Notes: generated by a model from the sequence alone, not told the origin. A stretch of 64,000 nt of DNA from Membranipora membranacea (GCA_914767715.1 OU612068.1:5270001-5334000), one strand, 5' to 3'; shown: positions 30,150 through 43,684, numbered from the stretch's first letter. A program made the numbers and translations.

Positions 30150-33100
30150 CGGTTTTGTTGTGACAAAGTAGTTTGGCTTCTCCAGCTGTGATGGTAAGTC
30201 TACAAAGAATTGATTCGGCCAATGATATGATCCAGTCCTCCCGAGCTGGGCTAAGTAGTTTGGGAATTGTGTCCTCTTGCGTAAGTTCTTCTCCTGCAAA
30301 GGATGATGGTAAATTGGATGGTTATTAACATCTGAACCAATGGGTCTAGTCATCTTATGGGAAATAACAAGGTGTTGGCTAAATCTTCACGCTTCTTAGC
30401 TAAGAAATACCGGTTATGATTGAGGTTAATGTCTATTTGAGGAACTTTTCCAATGATGTGAAGCCATGTCTACAGATTCACTACCCGAATACTACAAAAA
30501 CAGCTTCATATTTACACAACTTTTACAATAAATATTTAAAAGTCTTAATTTCTTTTTTTAAGCTGGGTTGATTTTTATTGATTGATATCTCAACAGTATC
30601 GCCACCCGCAATTTGCTTTCCCCCATAGCTCAAAAACATATTGTCAGTAAGCGATGCAAGATAGTCTCAGGGTAAGTGGTATTTTTTAGTGCTAACAGAA
30701 CCAGTTTAATCAGTTTAAGAAGACTTGAGGATATTATAAAGTCTGCTAACAAAGCAAAGATGGGCAAAAAAACGCACAATGAAGAAATGGGAAGTACTTT
30801 GTAAAGTAGCCATTAGTGTTGATTGCAAAATCAGTTCTGACAATGAACTTAGTTTTGTAATAATAATTATGAAGTCTATTAAAAATAAACGCAATTATAA
30901 CAGTGTTAAAGGCTAAGATCCGACCAATAAACTCTGTTGTAATTTATTGATTTGACGCATTATTTAAAAAGAGTCATAATATTTTCCTGGTTTAATGACT
31001 TATGTAGGTGTTTTCAACATAACAACTGTCGTTTATTATGTACATTTAGGAAGTTTCCGATGTAAGCCTATTAAGTCATGTTGCAACATGTAGGAATTTC
31101 TGTGAACTTTGGTCATAAATGTAAAAACTGAACTTTTAAATGTATCAATCAGCCAGCTGATCAGTATTTGCTTAGTATTGCTTTGTCTTATCCTAAAGCG
31201 AATATATGATATACATGTACACAGGTCATGTCGCACCTGCCAATCTAAGTTGACAAGAGATTAGTCATTCAATAGTTACTGATATCAGCAAGGCTGGTTA
31301 TATACTCAGTATACAGTATCTTAGGTGATGCCAGCATTACACAAGTACACTAGTACACAAAGATGATGAACTGTTAATCATGCTCTAGTATAGGGGGTGA
31401 TAGTTCCTGATTACTCACAGGAAAATCAACAAGTCATCAATATGAATCATTGGCTAAAGTGATGACAAATAGTAATCACATTCTAACTCAGGGTTATCAA
31501 AGAGTATTTTCTAAAAGCTCATCTGGATATGAACTTAGCCCATCCCAACAGTACAACCACTGATGAAAACATGACATTGTATCAACGCATACTTATAGGG
31601 CTGGCTAAATCTGGAGGTTTTCATTACATATTCAAAATTGTAGCCCAAATTGAATTTGTATTATGGCTGTATTGAAATGTATAACTTCTAGCTGATGCTT
31701 ATATACTGCATTTAACCAGCTGGCTCTAGCCTTGTCACGCAGCCACTTTCTTGTGGATGCGTGACAAGTTGGCTCAATTTGAACCATGGCTATAAGATAA
31801 ATCCGGTAACAAAATTACCAGCGCTGATGACAGCTTGGAAGTAGGCCTATGTGTTGTCAAATATACTGGTATAAGTAGGGGTACAGAAGACCAGATGCAT
31901 TTGATTTGTAGCATAAGAAAGTTCTACACTAATTTGTACAACTTTAACAGAACATCTCTCAACTCAAATGCCTGAACGGTCAGTGATAAGATAAGCACCG
32001 AGGTCAAAATTGTGTTCTGATAACTAGTGGACAGTCTAACGGTTTGACAGTTTGAATGCTCTTACCTGGAGAACATCCTTCCTTAGCTGCTCTATATAAG
32101 ACTTAGGAGCTATATGAACTGGATGATGGGGTCTAGGGGGCCCCGTCCCGCACACATCAGCCCACAGATTGGGTTGGTCCTGACAAGTCGGTATACCAAG
32201 CATCCCTCTGACAGCGAGCTCATGCTGCATTTCTAGAGGGTGAAGAATTTTCTTCTTGCATGCCTCTCTGCAAATTAAGACGTTCAATAATCTCATATAA
32301 TATACACATAAGGAAACATACCTTGTATCAATGCCACACAATTACTCAACTCTTACTTAGACAAAAGTAATCTTTAGTGCAAGCCAAGGATCCCCCAGAA
32401 TCCCCACTCTACTAATAAACCTAATTTCCTAATACAAAGAAGCTTAAATTTAATGGATTGCACAAAAAAAGATGCACCGTCTGGCCCCAGGGTAGTAATA
32501 CAGATTATTATCCCGGATGAGTAGAGAAGGGAGGAAATGAAATACTCGAGATTGATTTTTCATTATAACGCTTTGTTAGCTTGCCAAACAAAATTATAGG
32601 GTTGTATCAGACAATAATGGCCAAGTTTTGACCGAGACTTTGGCTTCTGTTGTAAAGAGTACCAAGCAATGCTTGAACACTTGACTGACTACTAATTAAC
32701 TACTAAAACTTTTTTTCAACCAGGAATCAAATCAGGAGTCACCGTCTCTAGTAAATCAAAATTCAACAATAGGAAGTTGTGGTGGAAAAATAGAGTCAAT
32801 CGGATTTAGGAACAATGTAACACAGCGCTTCCCAATTTCCTATCAGCAAGAAGCAGTTACAGAGGCATTTCAGCTGAAATTTTATTTGGCATACTTGTAT
32901 ATTTTTATGTGAAGGAAGTTGAGGCTGTGAAGCTAGTTTGTAAAAATCGATGAGTCTACTGGGAAACACATTGACGAAGCGCACATTTTGTTGCGCGCTT
33001 TGTCTAGGGATACCCAAAGTGAAAAGCTTCCCAAAAATGTGTGGAGCATCATGAAAAACCTAGTAAGTTTCTTTTTCAGTTTCATTGGTTCAACAAAGGG

Positions 33101-33247
33101 TTAACATCTAACACTAAAATGAATTACATAAACTCACTTATCAAATGGAAGGTCTATGACATCGTAATCCAGTGCTTTATCTGGCATACATCCACAGGGC
33201 TTCTTATCCTCAGTACTGCTACTCTCAAATCTACAAGATGCAGGCAT
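30150..33247 (-). CDS. Unrecognised protein, three phase-linked exons
   Basis: Three minus-strand exons join without frame breaks: 33247-33138 (start ATG, Cys-rich MPASCRF..KKPCGCMPDK, donor TAA|GTGAGT, phase 2), 32267-32066 (acceptor TTTGCAG, donor CAG|GTAAGA, phase 0) and 30293-30150 (acceptor TTTGCAG, donor CCG|GTAAAG, phase 0). The joined part is 36 + 1 + 67 + 48 residues. Visible features: CGCMPDKALDYD, HPLEMQHELAVRGMLGIPTC, PPRPHHPVHIAPKSYIEQL, and RTGSYHWPNQFFVDLPSQLE, with no signal peptide, transmembrane segment or known catalytic motif. An acceptor-like TACTGGTTCAG just upstream of the ATG suggests a spliced 5' UTR. I do not recognise the family. The tone (Tyr/Pro/Trp-rich, basic, no domain) is like small ciliary or sperm microtubule proteins, and the next exon downstream looks like CFAP90. 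The 3' end is not placed. Confidence 0.6.
31728..31774. repeat. Short hairpin repeat, family B, copy 2
   Basis: A 47-bp imperfect palindrome, AGCCTTGTCACGCAGCCAC, loop TTTCTT, then GTGGATGCGTGACAAGTTGGCT, related to 12485-12532. TGGCTC occurs just before it and overlaps its right end, but no clear target duplication can be claimed. It lies in an intron of the minus-strand gene. Confidence 0.6.
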
Positions 33248-34325
33248 TTTAATCCAAAATTCACTGAACCAGTATGAGATGAAGATGATATTTTTAACCA
33301 GTTGTAGAGAGATGAAGTTATGCAATGCACTACATCCAACAGTAGATGGCAACAAAAACATTGTATCTGCCATGACTACACGGCTAGTGAAAGCATGATG
33401 CTTTCATTGTTACAGTTACAAAGTAGAATCAGGAATCATCTTAGATTGATTACAACCCTTTTTGTTATTTAAGGGAGATCAAAACAAATAATACAAAAAA
33501 CTCACTTACCATCATCAGCATCGGCGAAGCAGACACTCAGAAAATACAAACTTCAAATCGACTTTCAATCGGTACACTGCACTAGGAAACTTAAAATTAT
33601 GTGATGTAACTGAAAACTAGGATCAGGTTGTCAACATTTGGCATTTTAGTCTTATGTCAAACTGCTCATATTTATTACAAAACCTCACAGACAAATGTAC
33701 AAAACTATGTGTCATTCAGTGGAAATTTGGCCTGCCTGGTGAACAAAGATTTCACCAGCTGTCATAGCAAGGAGTTAGAGAAAGTCCCAAACTCTTTGGT
33801 CAAAACAATGTGTGTTCTTGTGGATACTTTCACGGGTAATAAATTGATGAATCGTGGCAATTTATGACCCTTGAAATGTCATTTATACTAAAAATAGTGA
33901 TCCCTCTGTAGTATCGGAGCTCATTTATCCCGCCAAACAGCTGATACTTGAGAAAGGATTACTGCACCAGTCTTGACAATAATGATACACTAAAAAATTC
34001 ATAATAATTTATGCCCTCTATAGCTAGACTTGAGGTCACGTAAGGCTAATTTGGTCTCTGTTTAAATACGTGGCTTGTAACATCAATGTCGTATATCCTT
34101 CACTACATTCTTTACACGGATCACATACTTGTTTCTGGGCGGGCCGATTTTGATATGTGACCATGTTTAATGTTCACCTATATAGTTTTCGCAGCCTGGC
34201 TAATTATACACCCGAATACTTTTGAATGAGATCTCAGGGCTGAAGGCCGTACGTTCACTTTCTACCACATCTTTCCCCTAGAAGACTAGCAATCACTAAA
34301 AGACATGTTCTCGGTTTGTGAATTC

Positions 34326-34862
34326 TCATTTTTTGAGATGGTGAGCCATCCATTCCAGGCCCGGGTATAGACCCTCACCAGTCAAGGCACAGCACGCCTG
34401 TATGTGATATCGATGGTTCTTAATTGACGTGAGGTTAAGTTGCTGGGAGATCTCAGCAGCGGACATAGCACCTTTTACATCCTGCTTATTTGCAAATACT
34501 AGAATGGCGGCTTTTTTCAAGTCTTCATTTGGCAGCATTCGGTATAATTCCTCTTTAGTTATGGACAGTCTTTCTCTATCAGTGCTGTCGATCACTAAAA
34601 TCACAAACTCTGTGTTGTTATAATAGGTTGTCCAAGAAGATCGGAGACTTTCCTGACCCCCTATGTCCCACATAAGAAAGCGAATGTTCTTCCAAACAAC
34701 TTCTTCCACATTGCTGCCGATTGTAGGAGATGTATGCACTACTTCATTCATTAGAAACTGATATAATATGGTGGTCTTTCCAGCATTGTCTAATCCAACG
34801 ATTATAACCTTGTGTTCCTCATTGGAAAACATATTCCACAGTTTTGAGAATAAAAAACCCAT
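34326..34862 (-). CDS. ARL5: ADP-ribosylation factor-like GTPase ARL5, intronless
   Basis: A complete 178-residue single-exon reading frame from ATG 34862 to TGA 34326. Gly2 (MGFLFSKLW) is the N-myristoylation site expected in ARF/ARL proteins. GTP-binding motifs: P loop GLDNAGKTT (23-31), switch I with [12 protein letters not shown], switch [14 protein letters not shown] for guanine, and the terminal CALTGEGL. The whole sequence reads as ARL5A/B ([31 protein letters not shown]). ARL5 acts at the trans-Golgi, recruiting the GARP tethering complex for endosome-to-Golgi transport (family knowledge). Vertebrate ARL5A/B genes are split by several introns, so the lack of any intron is odd: either a functional retrocopy or intron loss. 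No poly(A) tract or flanking target repeat is visible, and no residue is disrupted. Confidence 0.95.
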   Translation of the reverse strand: MGFLFSKLWNMFSNEEHKVIIVGLDNAGKTTILYQFLMNEVVHTSPTIGSNVEEVVWKNIRFLMWDIGGQESLRSSWTTYYNNTEFVILVIDSTDRERLSITKEELYRMLPNEDLKKAAILVFANKQDVKGAMSAAEISQQLNLTSIKNHRYHIQACCALTGEGLYPGLEWMAHHLKK

Positions 34863-37258
34863 AGTGAGCTTTGTGTAGAGAGGTGTGTAGATAAGGTGTT
34901 CAATAGTGTGTTACTCTCACTCTCCCGTCAAGTTTCACTCAGTATATCCTAGCGGTTTATCAGTAGATTATCAAGTTGTATCAAGATTTTCTAAAACTGG
35001 GAAAAAGATAAATATGCAGTGATTAGCCAATTGGTTGAGACCTAACTCTTGAGCAAGCACACAGACACACATATCATCCCTCAAAACAGACTACCACATT
35101 GGGCCAACACCACTGCTGTTTGATAATAAGATTTGTACCGCAGCAAAGGAAGTGCAACAAGGTATTTCTTTGATGTTGATTCCCAAAAGCAATGCAGTGG
35201 AACACAGAACAAGGAGGAAAACCCAGACTTATGGTATTCACATGGGAAATCCCTGATTGACTCACAAAAAAACAACCCACTACCATTGTTCAACGCTTTA
35301 CTGATTTAAATCATGAGTTGCAAAACCACCATCCATAATTCCACTGCTCTGAACGGAATGTGATAATGTCCCCACGCAGTTTTATCAGTGACAGCTTGTA
35401 CAACAGCCAAGACTTATTTAATAGCATCCTGAGGAGTAGTTGCCCTACTCAGAAAATAAGGTGTTATTATCAATCATGATTATGAGTATTACTACCACAA
35501 CCATACATGTCCTCAGTGACAGTTATATATTATCACAGAGTAGGATATATCCTTACTCTGTGATATTAGAGGCCTGGTGAATGCCAGGAATGACACTAAT
35601 ATCTCTTGACTCCCAAGCAACAGACAATCAATGAGAGAATTGTAGCCTCTGTTATACAAGGCCAAGTTGAGGTCAAATGTAGTATACAACCAATAATGAT
35701 ATGATAGTGATATGAGAATTTTGGATATTTAAATTCTTTTCTTCAGAATCGGCGAGATTGGTTACCCAAACAACGACCAAGAGCTGGAGCCAAACACAGG
35801 TATAAAATGATCGCTTAAAATTTCTACATCTCAAACCCATTGCCAGCATTGTACTTATCTAAGACACAGAAACTCTCAACTATGTGAGGTATGACTCTGC
35901 TGTTTGCCCTAGTACCCAGTCTTCTTGTTCAGCACGAGTATTCTATCAAGCTTAGATGATAGAGACTCAACAAAAACACAAATCAAGGCAGACCGTTGTT
36001 CATGTTGAGCTATTACTAAATTAACCTGTCCTGTTGGTGAAAAGACCAGGGTAGATCTACTAAGATTACGCAAGATAAAATTGTCAGCAGGCCTGGGTAT
36101 TTCCATGTCAATAGCCTAACAGTACAATATTCAAGAATGTCATGCCAAGAGACTGGAATGTGTTGCACACATTTATAACATTCATACATTTGTAATTTGC
36201 TGGTAGAGTAGATAGCACATTATATTCGCAGATTTAATAAATTTTCCTGTTTGGCTAACCGACTTATTAGTGCAAATTTGATTGATAAGACTCAACAGGG
36301 ACACTGCATCTGATAATAGCCAACTGGGTTGTATGATGAATTCACAACCCAAACTGAGCTACCAAGTATATTTGTATCAATGTAACTCTACTCACAGTCT
36401 GAGCCAACTAAGGAGTAGGGAAATTCAGTCTCACAGTGAGTGACTGACTGTGATCCCTTATAAAAATTTATAACACCATAAGGTTGCTACAAATGGTGAA
36501 AATCAATTTTAGATACATATAATTACTGACGTGGACCATTTACCATTAGGTCAGCCTGAAACATTGATGGAATCTTTAGTTTATGAGAAGCGCTCTCTCT
36601 TAAAGTAAGTTATGCTCATTCATTTCAACTTTGAGGCTATCATCTTATTATAATCTCACAACTATTGACATTCTTCATAAACCCGGTCCATTGTCTAGTG
36701 TAGCAGCAAGGCTCAGCTATCCAGTCATAATCAGGTGACATCAATTCCCACCTCAAAGCGTCTTACATATTCTACCTACTACCTACCTATGATTCCATAC
36801 TATCTACTACAATATTCAGTACAGGTGAGGTAAATAGTAATATGGATTTGCCACACTCACTCTGGTTGGCAGTTTAAGTATTTGTATAGTAAATTTAGTG
36901 TACAGTACTCAGACTACTACCTATCTATAGATTATTACAGATACTGAACTGTTGATTGTGAAGTCACAGTGAGTGAGTTACCTGAGCAGTGAGTAGAGTA
37001 GTAGTAGACTAGTTGTAATCATCTTCTTTATTAATACTAATGTACTCAGTTGGCAGGACTTGGTGCCAATCTATCTAGAAAGAGTAACACTCACCTTTTT
37101 TTGTACTTGTTCCTTATGCTGTCAGTGCAGTTTCTGATCTCACAACTAATAAACAAGCAAGGTTCACTTATAGTGAAGGTGATGACAGAGTATTTTGCTC
37201 AAACCAAAAAAAATTATGAACTTTTGACCGATGACGTAAGTTATAGCCTCGATACTTA
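34863..37258. other. Intergenic region between ARL5 and the transposon nest
   Basis: Contains the presumed ARL5 promoter and 5' UTR. No further gene, RNA or named repeat was recognised; short open frames lack support. Confidence 0.5.
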
Positions 37259-37313
37259 AAACAAAGAGGGGTTCACTAAAACGCGGAAATGCGGAATTTC
37301 TCTTGAAAGTACC

Positions 37314-37508
37314 GGGTTCACTAAAATGCGGAAATCCGTGATCACGCAAATTCACGTGCGTGTTGCGGGAATTAGTGCGTATTTCCGCATTTTAGTCAAC
37401 CCTGTGTGGGATTGACTAAAATGCGGAAACCACCTTGTGACCTACTTGTGACCTTGAAAAGCATTTTTCCGCATTTTAGTCAAAATTGACTAAAATGCGG
37501 AAATTTCA
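37314..37508. repeat. Subterminal motif cluster, left end
   Basis: Repeats of TTGACTAAAATGCGGAAA or its complement at 37317-37335, 37381-37397, 37411-37429 and 37466-37503 (the last a back-to-back pair separated by four bases). The terminal copy carries TTCAC in place of TTGAC. Alternating orientation makes small palindromes. These look like multiple transposase-binding sites. Mirror copies occupy 56556-56749, and single copies flank the centre (49396-49415, 49540-49560). Confidence 0.8.
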
Positions 37509-39771
37509 TATTTAGCTTTTTTTACCACTGAATGTGGCCTATAAGTATAAAATTGATATGTGTTCTATGAAAACATCTCATAGGCCATGTGTATGGGCAA
37601 TCTGGGTTAGAAATTATGTGTTATAGTACAGCTGTAGCACTATTTATGTAAAGCGGAATTCCCAGTGAAATATGTACATGAGTATTCAGGGGAAGATAAC
37701 TCTAATATGATGATTTGTCAAACAAAATTCCCATGATAGTTACTATTTCTGAAATGCAGATTTTGATAGAGGCAAGTTTTATTGAGCAGAAATGCTTTTA
37801 TGGGCATATTATACATTGAGAGTGAAGCTATAGGACACTAGTATACATTGAGAGTGAAGCTAGATAATATATGCAATTAGCAACCCGGGTGTTTACACAT
37901 CGATAGTTAACCTGATATCTTACAAGTGGTGACGTTAGGTGATTATCATTGTAGTAGCAAAAAAGTCATCGGAGAACATAGGAAGACATCTGTGAAAACA
38001 TGTAGATCAGTCTATTGGTGATCAAGTCCTTCGTAGCGGAACCGTATACAATAGAGCATAGCCACCCACTTTGACACCAAAGATCATTTTTCGGGAAAGG
38101 CAGGGTGGTCCTTGTCACAACAATTCATAGGAGTGTTTTTGGTTTTTCTTTCTGCTCTATTGAAGTGCAAATGAACTAATTATAACTTATAATATCTAAG
38201 CACATAGTCAAGATTACGTGATGAGACTGAGTAATTATAATATTTATTTTCATAAGCCACACAATAATCATATTGATCAGCCTGTATAAAAGCACAAGTG
38301 AGTCCAACAATGTAGTTGGTAGATATTTATAAAACAATTCATTGTTTCAGGTATTGATAGTGTAGACGCGTAATATCAGCCAATGTTTTACTAAAACAAG
38401 GGTAGTTTATAAGCATACATACATCTGTAACTTTGTATTTAGCAAGATTAAACCTTGATTCACTGTGGTGTTTATGAAATAAAACTGACCTACATTAGAT
38501 GAGTTGAATTTTGGCAGGAGGAAAAGTTTGACATTTCACAATCTGAACTTTATTGATAGACTACATTTCCTTTGAAAAGCTCTCTATCGTTTCTACGAAG
38601 GTACCAGCTTTGATGGCAGTGTCTTTCGGCTCAAAGACACAATTTATGTTGATTGGAGAGTCTGTTGTGACCTTCTGAACAAGATGGACTAGAATCTATC
38701 AATCATGAGGCAGCTTCAGTCCATAGCAAGAGTTATTCTCAGCAATCACAGAACTCCGTAGATGCATCCCTAGAAGAATATATAAAAATGCCAACTGTCA
38801 GCTGAGCAGTCTGGGGGCAACTTATCACCGGTTGTCCCCACATTGAACATACATGTCAAAGAGAGAACAACTATATGATTTGTCTCAATTTGAAGTGAAA
38901 AAAGCAGGGAACAGGGAGGGTATCCCACCCGTCCTCCCTGCCGAAAAGGAGACTCCATGATGAGACAGAAACAAACAGACCGCAGCTTCTTCCCTAATGA
39001 TATTGAAAATGCTTTGACCACCCCCTAGCTAAAAGCTGATGGTTGATCATTGTGCGGGTCTCTAAAGGTCTAATGTTTCAGAATTTATTTCATATCTTTT
39101 ACCTACAACTAGGGCATATGCCTCCAATCGGACAAATCATCCTGTCACAGTATCATATGACATAAGGTTATGCTTTAGATACACACAGACCATCCTTGGT
39201 ATTAAATCTAACTGCTAACTGCACGGTAGGTAAGTCTTTTGGACAAGAGCGATCAACTTCTAGCATGTCATGGCAAGATTGGCAGTCTTTTCTCAAGATC
39301 AGCTTCCAATATTAGAACTGTTTGTTTGACATGCTAGCTTCCTAGTCACTTTTGGTTCCGCACCACATGTATATCTTCCCACTCAGTTGTGAGATGCCTA
39401 GCGATTTTGGAGGTATTGAAACATGTTTTTTATGCACATTATACTCATCAAGCCCAAGGGTCTCGCAGTTATAAAACTGAAATTAAGACAGGTTATTTGT
39501 AAAATAATATTTGCTGCAGCAGGCCTGTATAATGCAAGTCCCTGACCAGCAGTAGTATGACAAAAAATTTGAAAGTGGGATTCTGAAGTATTGAACAATG
39601 ATGTGGTTTGATTCAACATATGTCTCAATATATATATATCACTGACCTTATTGTACACAGTTCTTCACCATTATAAATAAACATGCTGCATAACATCAGT
39701 ATACTAAATACTGCAAACGTGACCAAGGAGTCTGGAAATCATCTGAAAAAAAAAAGAAATATAAAATTTGT

Positions 39772-39915
39772 GGGGACGGTGAGATGGTGCGATCGGTCAG
39801 CGCGCTTGCTATTCACTGCCAGGTGATTGGTGCCGCAGGATTTGTGAGTTCAAATCCCGTTGGGGGAGCTTTCAAGGTTGATTGTTCCAGCCCCCAGCAC
39901 CCTCGGGTGTATACC
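39772..39915 (+). repeat. tRNA-derived SINE in unit 1
   Basis: Begins GGGGACGGTGAGATGGTGCG with an A-box-like GGTGCGATCGGTCAGCGCG, then CACTGCCAGGTGATTGGTGC, a B-box-like GTGAGTTCAAATCCCG, and CTTTCAAGGTTGATTGTTCC ending near CACCCTCGGGTG. Present at the matching place in unit 2, so it inserted before the element copied itself. Diverged relative at 28630-28773. Confidence 0.75.
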
Positions 39916-39925
39916 TCTTCTATAA

Positions 39926-40035
39926 TATGAGGAACCATTGTTACTGCCTGTTAAACACATTAATAGTTTGTTTACTCAAACCCTAGAATGTAAGGAAGGG
40001 TAATTTTGTGGCAGCAGGGAGGGTACATGTGATAG
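39926..40035 (+). repeat. Internal repeat in unit 1, first copy
   Basis: AGGAACCATTGTTAC, then TAGTTTGTTTAC, AATGTAAGG and GGGAGGGTA in order. The same blocks recur at 40631-40720 with gaps. This segment follows the SINE directly and may be its tail or an older repeat. Mirror copies lie in unit 2. Confidence 0.6.
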
Positions 40036-40630
40036 TCCGTTACCTTACTCAAAACAAATTTTCAGGCCATGCAATGAGTACTACTGAAGCTGGATTTTTA
40101 GTCACATTGAAGAGCATTTCTAGCACCTTACTTCTTAGGGGTGTATATCCTCTCTACCCAAGAGCACAAAAAAACCGTGTTTGAAGAGGATAGCTTCTTT
40201 TGAACTACCCAAGAGGAGTTTTAATAAAATGGCTTTGTGGAAATTGGGATGTGCTAACATAAAGTCACCTCCTAACTAGCATTTTTATTTACTTCTCTTG
40301 GGTTATTTATGAAGGATGTACACAGATCAATTTTCAAAACTTAGGCGTTGCGCGAAGTGACATTATGAGATCGTACTGTTTTTTTAGCTTGTCTTCAAAA
40401 GCTAATATTATATGGGTTATAAGGTAGTTTGAGTTTGAAGTACTGAACGATGGTTGGATTTCACACATGCAGCCACGGGATAAGTTAAGTTTCACATTAT
40501 ACTTCTTTCTGACGGGTATTTCTTACCTGAATGTTATTCATCGCCATAACACATAAACATGCATCATAACATCAGCACACTTATAACTTCAACCTGAACT
40601 GGAAATCTGGGAACAACCTGAAATATAAAA

Positions 40631-40720
40631 TATGTAGGAACCATTGTTACCATTAGTGGTTTGTTTACGCCATCCCAACAATGTAAGGGACTTGTGTGGG
40701 TGGGGAGGGTATAAATCAGA
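40631..40720 (+). repeat. Internal repeat in unit 1, second copy
   Basis: A diverged copy of 39926-40035 sharing AGGAACCATTGTTAC, GGTTTGTTTACGCC, ACAATGTAAGGGAC and GGGGAGGGTATA. Confidence 0.6.
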
Positions 40721-43684
40721 TGGATTTACTGTAAGTAGTCTGTAAAATTACTCCACATACAACTGTGTGTGGGGCTTATCAAACTTGCTAATTACCAGTA
40801 TCAATCCTTTTCATAATAGCACACTATGTGATGTGCTCCGTATTTCAGGCTATGCAATCGACACAACAGATTTTCAGAAGTCATGGACCGGTGGGTAGGG
40901 CACTCACTTATTTGAGGTATTTTGGACAATTGCTGTTATAAACTACCTGCTGTCAACCCTCTGTATCAGACTAATTATGTTGTCAGAAAAGTCTTGATCA
41001 TGGGGCAAGAGCTATGATGAACACCTACTCCCACCATGTGATCATTCAGGGATTATGAGGCAACTGAGATAGGTCTAGAACATATCACTCGCAGCACGTA
41101 ATGCCAAAAATTATCAAAATTACCTCAACATAAAGTCTGTTTCCCATGTTTCCCACTCTTTGGATAGTCATGGTCACGCATGCAGGATTGTCCTTGCATG
41201 GTATGATGAGAGTAATCGACCTGTATTCACTCACAGATTGAATTAACTTTTAGTGACACTCAGTTCTACAAGTACCAATAACAAACAAAATCAGTGCCAA
41301 GCTACTTCAAAAAACGCCTGCGATGGATTTTTGAGGCAAGATACAAACAATTAAACATCGTTTGACAAACTGATCAATGATGAGGATACAGATATATTAG
41401 TTGTTTCGCAATTGATGAATCAAATTGAATTAAGGGAGCTCAATGGGGAAAAAAATGAAAAACTGCTGATTTTTCACATAATATGACACTAATTACCTTA
41501 CCACCAAGCAACTCAAGCTTTCTTCACATTATTCGGCAATTTTTTAAGTTTTATGACTAGGTCAACTTACAATGGCTTTTGCTTGTTAGACCAATGAACT
41601 CCCTCATTGGTTAGACAGGCACACTGTATAGTGTTGAGTACTGCAGACGAAACAGTGGCATTGCCTGTGAGTAACCAGTGAACATCTGACATCTTCGCTA
41701 CCGCACATCTAAAATGGCAAGTGGTCTTCACCTTCATTTCACTTAACTACTGATGCCAAATTCAATTGTACATGGACAAGCAGTGCAACTAAATATGCTA
41801 CTTCGCAGCAATATGTTTAGAGATAATTTTATATTTTCAAGGCAAAGAGCAGCGAGGATGCCGCTTTTTTTTGTAGTGCAAGTATTTCACTTAATGGTCA
41901 TCCATTTAAAAAAAAAGACTATTGGGATTAATGCACTATAAGCTGTCTAATAAATAATTCTGTGAGCCAAAACCAGAGACCTAGGATCTCCATGACAAAT
42001 TCATCAGCTTTAATGATGAAAGAGGCGGTAAGTACATTAACACTAAGCTGTTCAGTGTAGGCATATGGCCCAAGTGTCATTCATATTCCAAACAGTGCAC
42101 TGTCTAGCGTGCTGGTCTATGAAACTTAGTAATAGCATCTGAATGATGTGGAGCACAATTAAGTCAGGTCTAAATGGGTGTGCTTACAACCTCATGACCT
42201 ATCTATAGGCGAAAGAGCTCGCACCACCCTCACCCTGCCTGCACTCTCACTGCTCACACATAGCTAGCGTTAAATTCCGTTAAAAGTTACCTACTCAATA
42301 AGTGTGAGCAGACAACTCAGCAAACAAATCATCTAAAGCATATTTCTACACAGGGTCTGAAATATGATGAAGTAATCTTATGGGAAAAATAAAAAGCCCA
42401 CGGACAATTCTTTGTCATCTAGACTTGATTTTCCTAAAAGACTAGAGGTAGCCTACTCACACTGATCTTTGTCTCAGTCGCAGTTCTCAATGAATAGAAA
42501 TGAGTATGAAGACCACCAATCGCTCTTCTCACAGTAAAACCATCGCCAGTAAGAGAAAAAACCTTTTTTCCTGCAACAAGCAAATATCATGCACTTACAG
42601 GCCCAGGTAATATCCATACTGTACATTGTTTTTTCTGCATATTCTTTCAATGCAATGTGGGTTATGATCTTCAGAAGTAATACATTCAGAAGCAATACTA
42701 TGGATAAATTGACAAATTTCTAGTAATCTGAATACAACTACATGTACATTTCTAAGAACCACCAAGCCTCACTACTTTCAGCTTTCTAAAGTGGAGATCA
42801 TAAGAAGGAGGGGTGTATAGTATATGATTAAGTTAGCTTGAAAAATCTTTTTTTTTCATTTAGCCATATGGCATAAACAAACCAAAGCTCAATTTTGGTG
42901 TGATATGAAGTGTATTTGTATGCATATCATAACAAAAACTTTTTTATCACACATTCTAATGTAGGCTACAGCAACTGTGCTTGATCAAACCAGCAAGTAA
43001 GCTAGGGGAAAAACATCGGTATTTTGTAGCTGGCAACAGTAGTGTAGTGTTATTATGCCCATACATAGCTATAGCAATTACAGGAGCAAACGAATTTTGA
43101 GAATTCCATCGACCATTGATATTTCTGTGGTCGAGTACAAAATCAATTACGACACGGACAATGCTTAAGGATATGTCCCCATTGATTCCCCAACAACCAA
43201 TGTAAGAGGAATTAACTGAGCGTTAGGCGATCTACTGACCAAGGAAGCCTTTGAAGCACAGCACATGTTGTTTCAAATGAGTACAAATAAATGGCAATTT
43301 TATATTGAATTAATATTAATTAAAGTCACTCATTGTTGTGCTGTTGTACGGTGAGTGAGTATAATGCAACCACACGCAGGTCCCATGTCCCAAGGGCCGT
43401 AACATCCACACACAACTCATCACAACCCAGGGTTAATGTGTTGTGCGCCATGTGACGCAGGGGGTTGGATCAAGTTGAAGTTAAAAGTTTAGTTTGAGCG
43501 CACCAAACCAACCAAGACCTTGACAAGATTATGGACTTGAGTTCCTACCTAGGCTTATATATATAATGTAAAATAAGGCTTGCAAGTAAGTCCCAGGCCA
43601 GGGGCACCATGGGACTATCGGCATCTGGAGAACTTACAAGCATGCAATTGTATACTTCGCCAATCCGATGTCCATCGGCAAAGT

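Noticed and set aside
39398..39658. 86-codon frame in the transposon arm as transposase
   Set aside because: No DDE, zinc-finger or helicase motif, and the counterpart in the other arm starts differently. Coding status is unsupported.
39772..39860. Functional tRNA gene
   Set aside because: A- and B-box-like words are present, but the arms do not make a cloverleaf and the body continues into a shared SINE sequence.
42474..42695. 73-codon frame also present at 51370-51591 as a conserved gene
   Set aside because: It is conserved only because the two arms are copies of one transposon; no known domain, and no independent homologue in the window.
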